DNA from: Helichrysum umbraculigerum
Lineage: Eukaryota; Streptophyta; Magnoliopsida; Asterales; Asteraceae
Direction: 5' to 3'
NCBI GenBank assembly: GCA_949592205.1
Contig: CATIUR010000001.1
Location: 41,929,001-41,993,000 of the forward strand
Length of the DNA: 64,000 nt
Below, piece by piece: positions 58,765 through 64,000 of this stretch. The position numbers were made by a program, and so were the translations under genes. The notes below the pieces were generated by a model. That model had not been told where the DNA came from and did no database searches. It saw nothing but the letters and a program-made list of their open reading frames with translations. Every line of letters begins with the position of its first letter. Position 1 is the stretch's first letter.

Positions 58765-60388
58765 TTATAGAAATAAAAGTGTTTGGGGGTCATCCCGACC
58801 TGACTTCTTTCAACGAAAGGATACTTCTTTTATATTCAATTATTTAACAAATCACTTTTTCATATTCAACATAACAAATTGGTAGGCAATGTCTAATATT
58901 TGCAACTTAACAGTCACATGCGTACTCACATGCCTTCAAATATGTGTGGGATTATTGGTAACAAAAATCTGCTGGAGTTAACTGGGATTAGTACATTTTA
59001 AATTATACGCGAATGTGCATTTGTTTATTGATGTTAGACCGGTCACCAGGTTTACTTGTACTCCATTGCAACATATATATTTCTGATTACATCATGACTT
59101 TCTTGATATTTATGAATTAAATATGATTGTAGTCGAGTTATGATCTATTAAAAGCTAACCAAGACATTTGTCAGTTTGGTAGTCATTGTTAGCTAAGCCA
59201 AATCGTAAAACTCGGCGGTACTTGGGGGTTAGAGGACCTTGTAGCTAGTACTCGGCCTACAAGTGGAGTACTCGGAATGGTTTCTTTCTATATATAAATA
59301 ATGAAATTTGAAATTATATGTTTAGATGAAGACTAGTAACATAAATATAAGCATAGACATTATTGTTTAGAAAAAGAGAGTGAGAGACCGAGAGAAAAGA
59401 CTAGTGGCCGAAAGTTTAAAATGGACTCAACCCTAGTTTTAAACCATATTACCACGTTGATCGATTTTGACTTTGACCGATTTTTCTGTTCGAGTACACG
59501 GCCGAGTTGGCTGCCTTTTTACAACGGTACGTTTGGCTTAATATTAGCATGAGTTTGCATAACCTTTTCCGATTGAAATCTATTAAGAGATTTTTGGTTT
59601 CAAAACACATTTTGATGTTGTTGAATGAGTAACAAGTAACCAATGTTGAATTTTGAAGTGAGTTGTATTTCCTTTTTTGTTATTCATGAGGAGAATAATT
59701 CAGCACAGAGAGAACTAAACCTTCACCTGAAAATCTGGTCTTGTGTAGGATATCCCTTTTATGTAGCTAATATCCAGTCAATTATTATTCTATTAACACA
59801 CTTAAATGCCTATATAACTCTTATATGCGTGCTTCTGTTTGCAATGTGCTACTGACATTCCAGATCTGTTGGTTGATCAATTTACTTTGTAAAAGCCATA
59901 TTGCATTTATCCATTACGTGCTTGACTTTTGTTATTCATTAGGTAATTTGTACATGACTCTATGCCCTTACGTATTAGATTAATTATTCAAAAAAACAGG
60001 TTACACAATTTGCAATGCTTTCGCGTGCTGCAGCAGGAATACGTGGATCAACACTGGTAGGGGCTTCCTTTTTCTATAAAATGTTAAATGTATTTAAAAA
60101 ACATTTGTTATTTTATAAATTCACTAACCTTTTAAAATGATGGAATTGATTTCTTAGATCATTAATATGCCGGGGAACCCAAATGCAGTTGGTGAGTGTA
60201 TGGAGGCATTACTTCCTGCACTAAAGCATGCTCTGAAGCAGATAAAAGGAGATAAAAGAGAAAAACATCCGCGACATGTTCCTCATGCCGAAGCAGATCC
60301 AAAGGATGTATGGGAACATAGTTATCAAGTGGCTAGTAATGAGGGCAAAGAAACATCGCCTTCTCTGCATAGTTGCGATTGCAAGTAA
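50413..60388 (+). CDS. CNX1: Molybdenum cofactor biosynthesis protein CNX1 (E and G domains)
   Basis: Exons: 50413-50568, 51263-51389, 51574-51704, 51953-52054, 52123-52206, 54787-55014, 55588-55772, 55877-55981, 56536-56844, 56955-57112, 57211-57317, 60000-60056, 60158-60388. All introns are GT-AG and phases agree, giving 1980 nt and 659 aa, close to the length of known plant CNX1. The N-terminal MoeA-like E domain (about 1-420) shows PDPLPPYPAS, IPDGADAVVQVED, STGDELVEP, SGGVSMGDRDF (about 251) and GLPGNPVSC (about 305). A linker at about 424-455 leads to the MogA-like G domain (about 456-620) with [38 protein letters not shown] (catalytic Asp about 523), AAAGIRGST and NMPGNPNA. The family adenylates molybdopterin (G) and inserts molybdate (E) in the cytosol. 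The tandem Met start (50,413/50,416) follows stop-free sequence with no upstream ATG nearby. Intron 5 holds a Copia remnant and intron 11 a fold-back element, and splice sites are intact. This is the only complete host gene seen. Confidence 0.95.
52401..52560 (+). repeat. 5' LTR of the Copia element
   Basis: This 160-bp LTR pairs with 54,237-54,396. It contains TATATATATGC near 52,470 and a run-on into pol-derived sequence without a primer-binding site. Confidence 0.9.
52561..54229 (+). pseudogene. Broken Copia pol (RT and RNase H remnants)
   Basis: The region before about 53,230 encodes the integrase-RT linker (for example WRAAMIEEMNALDHNGTW). An in-frame TAG and a one-base shift follow near 53,233-53,245. 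The reverse transcriptase then runs to 53,925 with LDVKNAFLHGDLQEEVYMEQ and the catalytic YVDDIVITGS. After KPCDAP an internal deletion with a frame change joins to the RNase H tail (about 53,905-54,229; LWCDNEAAIHIANNP, HFTREKLEDG, LADMFTKSL), so the first part of RNase H is lost. It cannot make a complete polyprotein. Confidence 0.88.
54237..54396 (+). repeat. 3' LTR of the Copia element
   Basis: Same length as the 5' LTR. Differences from it lie in the TTTCC-rich stretch near 54,281-54,293 and at one base near 54,355. Confidence 0.9.
55015..55587 (+). other. CNX1 intron 6
   Basis: This 573-bp intron has a GT donor after GATAAG and an acceptor TGATGCAG. It contains ATTTGACCCATTCAATGGG and CTCAACCTGCTCGACC motifs, likely decayed hAT-MITE debris. 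No gene within. Confidence 0.6.
55982..56535 (+). other. CNX1 intron 8
   Basis: This 554-bp intron includes a decayed MITE-like stretch (AGAGCTGGCAAATTTG near 56,084 to about 56,430) similar in style to that in intron 6. Ends were not clear enough to define the element. Confidence 0.5.
57329..57872. repeat. 290-bp tandem duplication in CNX1 intron 11
   Basis: Sequence starting GCTACACTTAATATCTC at 57,329 recurs at 57,619. About 250 bp match almost perfectly (for example TTAGAGGTGGCAACTTCGAC, GGAAGCCGCCCAAAGTG). The unit carries a hAT-like TTAGAGGTGGCAA start. The duplication ends at a CA/CT repeat in both copies. Confidence 0.85.
57873..58000. repeat. Compound CT / CA / CCCACA microsatellite
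   Basis: TCTCTC, then CACACA, then CCCACC/CCCACA hexamers cover about 130 bp, directly abutting the fold-back element at 58,001. Open frames through it are artefacts. Confidence 0.95.
58001..58709. mobile_element. Fold-back element, 709 bp, in CNX1 intron 11
   Basis: Near-complementary ends AGGGTAGAGTTCCAATGGGA / TCATTGGAACTCTACCCT continue inward for about 250 bp per arm (for example AATCTAATGATTTGGTGGC). The middle contains a direct duplication of about 118 bp starting TACATTTATTTTTCTGAGAA (58,229 and 58,347). No clear target duplication exists because a CA repeat lies on the left and a TA repeat on the right. The superfamily is uncertain. Confidence 0.75.
58710..58760. repeat. (TA)n microsatellite
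   Basis: A TA run of about 51 bp directly abuts the right end of the fold-back element. Confidence 0.95.
58761..59999 (+). other. Right part of CNX1 intron 11
   Basis: AT-rich sequence with no supported coding frame or recognised repeat. The acceptor AAAAAACAG before 60,000 closes the intron. Confidence 0.5.
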
Positions 60389-60503
60389 GCGGTTATATAT
60401 ATACATGACGTAGATTGTTTCGAAAAAATTGAAGTCAAGTGAAGGAGTGCAAAAAATTGTAGAAAGGAAAAAACCATTTTGCTAGTTAGAAAGCAAAATG
60501 TAC

Positions 60504-60509
60504 AATAAA
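60504..60509 (+). terminator. Candidate CNX1 poly(A) signal
   Basis: AATAAA lies 116 bp after the CNX1 stop codon in AT-rich sequence. It is the first canonical hexamer after the stop that I noticed, so it is a plausible but untested signal. Confidence 0.45.
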
Positions 60510-60962
60510 GTATGCAAAAGACTGTAACCATTTTTTATTTGTATGTCTGTCGAGGACTGTTGTTTTCTTATCAGTCACAGTTAAGAACAATGTTAAAATC
60601 GTAAGATGTATAAATATAAGTATTTAATAGAATGCGGCTTTTTAGAAAATTCACATGTTGAATGGTGGTCATAAGCATACCATATTATGTAGAGCAGTTT
60701 TTTGTTGGTGTGTCATGCGCCATCAAGACTAAAAGGTTCGAGATGAAGGCCCAACACCATATCCTTTCCTCATCTAAAAAACTCAATTTTTGTTAGACAA
60801 GTCAACCAACATGTTACAACTTACAACATGTATTGACCAAATTATTAGGGAGATGATAAATACAACTAAAAAATTGTTTTATACACCAAAACTGTTAAAT
60901 ATTTGAAGTTCACAGTACAAGTATATAATAGCATAATGTTGGTATATGAATCATTTCATTTG

Positions 60963-61304
60963 AGGTGGTGATTTGTACACCACTACTTTTTTGCCATACA
61001 CCACTAAAATATATATTTAGACCCTTTTACCCCTTGCAACTTAAAATTCTTCAAACACTCCTTCACAACTTCAAGGGCAAAAATGTCCAAAACATGATTT
61101 TGGTGGTTTATCGAAAAAAAATGGTGGTGTACAAATACACCATCACTTTTTTGCCATACACCACTAAAATATATTTTTAGACCCTTTTACCCCTTGCAAC
61201 TTAAAATTCTCCAAACGCTACTTCACAACTTCAAGGGCAAAAATGTTCAAAACATGATTTTGGTGGTGTATGACAAAAAAGTGGTGTTGTACAAATCACC
61301 ACCC
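60963..61304. mobile_element. Mutator-type MITE with internal duplication
   Basis: Inverted ends are AGGTGGTGATTTGTACACCA / GTACAAATCACCACCC. The flanking 9-mers TTTCATTTG (60,954-60,962) and TTTTATTTG (61,305-61,313) differ at one base. About 165 bp starting TTTTTTGCCATACACCAC are directly duplicated within it, making it longer than its 132-bp relative at 31,404-31,535. Confidence 0.75.
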
Positions 61305-61906
61305 TTTTATTTGTTTTGTTGTATCTATCACCTACCAAATTATTACGTGCACAAAGTGTTTCAAATCATCGTCACATTGGGTATTGCTAACCCTACCAAT
61401 GAAAATTAAGACTTTTACCTACAATGGCCCCATTGAAGAGAAGCTACTCTTTACCTTGAGACCAGTGGCGGATCTAGAACATCAACTCACATGGTTCCTT
61501 AATAACTTGACTCTATTACTTGATTGCGGTGATAAAATGATATTGACAAAATAAACCGGTCGTGTTGTTAAAACGACGGTGACAAAATAAAGGGGTCGGG
61601 TTGTTAAAACGAAACACAAAACATAGATTCAGTAATAACATTTTAAAGATATAATTTTTAACTGCAAATTAAAAATTATCATCACGAAACCAAAGAGCGA
61701 ATACAGATCCAATTAACAAAACCACGCCACAAAACACTAAAGTAATAACTATGGTTCATGTACTACAAGACGTAAAAAAAAGGACCATATCCCTCCCCCT
61801 TTATCTATTAAAATAGGCCCATATTAACCTAATCAAAAAACAAATCGTTTTCTATTAACTAATCTGGACCATTGAATGACAAAGTTAATTCAATTAGGAC
61901 ACTTGA
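61305..61906. other. Unassigned intergenic sequence downstream of CNX1
   Basis: CCAGTGGCGGATCTAGAA at about 61,464 resembles the start of a common plant MITE, but I could not find its other end. No supported coding frame. Confidence 0.35.
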
Positions 61907-64000
61907 TGTAACACCCCCAAATTTAATGATTTGCGGAAGCATACTTGGGTGTTACTAATCAATATACAAAGCACAAGATATACAGTAAACGACCTCTAAA
62001 TGGGACGTTGTAAAACGATTTCATAGGAATAAATGTTTGAAAACTTAATGTTTTCGTATACAAAATGTAGTTTTCTAGAGTCCACGCGTATGGCGGGAGA
62101 TTCTATTACATAATCAACATGTACAAAAGATAATGCTGAGAATCTCCGTTAATGCAGTTTAGTTGAAATCATGCGACTCTAGCTATGTCCTGAAGTAATC
62201 CTACTCCGTCTGTGTACCTGAGAATACATGCTAAAAGGGTCAACACGAATGTTGGTGAATCTCACAGGTTTGTAAGTAATATCAGTTTTGAACACAATAT
62301 TTCATCAGTAGGGCCCGCAGGTGTAAGTCAAGTATTTGCAAATCCAGCAAATGTAAAGTAAATAAGTTATACCATTGCCATGAGGCTCATAATCGAAGCT
62401 TAACCCGTAAGTAATAATTTGCTCACGTGACATGCTCGTAACTGAGCAAGCATAAGTAACGAATAATAGTCGCCCGTTTATACAGTACGGTTCGTGGTAG
62501 CGCTACTACCCCGGGCGGGGAGTGTCATTTCCCTAATGGATCCATTAACTAGTGTTCGCGCTTAAGTCCATAACTAACGATATATGATGGAGAGACTTCT
62601 GTAAGTAGTAAATAACTCATGCAATTCCGTTTGGTATAGTAAGCAGTTTAGTACTTGTGTTCGAGAAAAATCAGTAGCATGTATCTCCCCCAATAAGAAA
62701 AACAGTAAAAGTGGGGCCGTAAGAGTCACCTGAGTCTTTGCAAGTTACGTTTATACAAATAAACGAGTAAATGATATCAGTCCGTAGGTTCTCCGAACCC
62801 GTAACCTTCAAATGCCTAAACACATAAGGTCATGTAAGTAGTTGTCTCGCAAGACCACCAAGAATAGTTGTACACAACTAGTATGCCCAATGTTTGTTCA
62901 AGTGTCCGTAATCGTTCGTCTTTAGAAAAACATGTTTGACCCGTTGGTGACGGTTGGTTTTTGTAATCTCAGAGTATTATCATTGTAATTGAAGTGTTAT
63001 ACTTAAAAATGTATTCCAAAGTGTTTTAGGAGTCGTATCGTATAAGTGTTTGAGATTGTACGAGTTTGACACTTGGTGTAAAAATATTTTGACAACTCTC
63101 TGTTTTTTGCGACACTTGGCTAGTGTCGCTATAGGCGACACTAGTTAGGCGACACTTGATGAGTGTCGCTAGATTTCCGATTTTCATAAATAGGCGACAC
63201 TTGATTAGTGTCGCTATAGGCGACACTTACGAATTTTGGCGTCACTAAGGGAGTGTCGCTAAGATAAATCTGGTTAAGTAATTCAGCGACACTTAAGTAG
63301 TGTCGCTATAGGGGCGACACTTAGGCATAGCGACACTTAGCTAGTGTCGCTAGTACTGTTTTTGGCACACTAGCGACACTTCCAACTGTTCGCCAGAAAA
63401 TGGACCGAAAACGAGTTTTCCGGCCACCTTTCGGTCTAATACTTTTACCCAACCCATATACGGACATTACAAGTGTAAATAAACAACCATAAGTCGAAAA
63501 TAAGTAAAACCGAGAGGTTTCGAGAATTTGTCAGAACATACAAAGTGGCGAAATGAAATTCCGAAAATATAGGAATGTAGATCGTGATGCCGTGGTTCTT
63601 TTCTTCCAAAGGAGTTATAAAATCCGAGTGCGTTTTGGTGTGTTATTTTGTGATTTTGTGATGTTGGTGGTGATGGTGATTTTTGAGAGAAAAGGAGGAA
63701 GAAAAAGAGTGAGAAAAAGAAATGAGAAAGAAAGTGGGAGGAGGTGTGGTGTAGGTGAAAGCCTCACCTCACCCAGTCTCCGTTCCGTGCTCCGTGTGGT
63801 GTTCGTTTTCTCCGTTATGTAATCGTTTAAATATTTGTTTTACGCGTTTAATATTTATTTAGAACGTGAATATTTATTAATCATTTTATTTGAGTTATTT
63901 TAATTTATGAAATGTAATCTAGTTTAATTTGTGCGTTTGTCATTTTTAAATAGTGTTACACGAGACAATTTGGAAATATAAGTTAAAGTGTCGTCAATAA
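61907..64000 (-). repeat. Tekay-like LTR, minus orientation, running off the window
   Basis: The plus strand starts TGTAACACCCCCAAATTT, the inverse of the 3' end of a Tekay-like LTR. It shares blocks with the solo LTR at 24,780 (TTAGCGGAAGC / TTTGCGGAAGC; TGAATTCACAGGTTT / TGAATCTCACAGGTTT). A minus-strand TATA-like CGTTTAAATATTTG lies near 63,827. A GCGACACT stem-loop array is at 63,109-63,380. The frame at 63,553-63,822 lies inside the LTR and is not a gene. Confidence 0.75.
63109..63380 (-). promoter_or_regulatory. GCGACACT / AGTGTCGC stem-loop array
   Basis: About fifteen arms GCGACACT or AGTGTCGC occur in 270 bp. Several form short hairpins with arm starts 13 bp apart (63,109/63,122; 63,149/63,162; 63,194/63,207). 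The array lies about 450-700 bp downstream of the LTR's minus-strand TATA-like motif. Function is unknown. Confidence 0.6.

Noticed and set aside
63553..63822. 89-codon basic frame near the window end
   Set aside because: It lies inside a Tekay-like LTR near the TATA-like motif, with low-complexity purine-rich sequence and no recognisable domain.
1..64000. Search for tRNA and rRNA genes
   Set aside because: I recognised no cloverleaf-like tRNA or rRNA sequence by eye; TGGTATCAGAGC at 16,164 is a retrotransposon primer-binding site, not a tRNA gene.

Overview
This is a plant nuclear window, most likely from a eudicot and plausibly Asteraceae (an impression from retrotransposon type, not proven). 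It is AT-rich and dominated by nested transposable elements. I see only one complete host gene. No rRNA, tRNA or CRISPR was recognised.

1-38,503 is one large nest. A decayed Ty3/gypsy gag of Athila/Tat type (+, 1-1349) is interrupted by a minus-strand, non-autonomous Athila-like element. That element has its 3' LTR at 1350-3782, a 588-aa Athila-type ORF, an amber-broken ORF of about 487 codons, a primer-binding site, and a 5' LTR split between 11,613-11,637 and 23,297-24,317. The 5' LTR was hit by a solo LTR of the same family in the opposite orientation (11,638-23,291, TSD GTCGG). The solo LTR was hit in turn by a young, nearly intact Tekay/Del-like chromovirus (14,070-23,103). At 24,318 the sequence jumps to the 3' end of an Athila/Tat-type element whose 3' LTR (24,392-38,503) is interrupted by a Tekay-like solo LTR (24,780-37,343, TSD GTTGG). 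That LTR is interrupted by an 8.9-kb CACTA transposon (26,532-35,461, TSD GTT), which itself carries two Mutator-type MITEs and a Stowaway MITE.

38,504-50,412 holds repeat debris: a hAT-like repeat, another Athila-type solo LTR (39,691-42,803, TSD CCTGT) with a Harbinger MITE inside, a broken endogenous pararetrovirus-like fragment (42,809 to about 45,940) with a Stowaway MITE, a Tekay-like 3' LTR, and TTCG-rich tandem repeats.

50,413-60,388 is the molybdenum cofactor gene CNX1 (MoeA-like E domain plus MogA-like G domain). I reconstructed 13 exons giving 659 aa with consistent GT-AG junctions. Intron 5 carries an internally deleted Copia element and intron 11 a large fold-back element. 60,963-64,000 holds a Mutator-type MITE and the 3' part of another Tekay-like LTR.

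The most unusual pattern is that most of the long LTRs, from several families, carry a private array of short palindromes or stem-loops. In the Athila-type LTRs the array lies just upstream of the TATA box with about 21- or 31-bp spacing (whole helical turns). In the complete Tekay-like LTR the stem-loops recur every 73-74 bp (about seven turns). The palindrome sequence differs between families while the architecture recurs.
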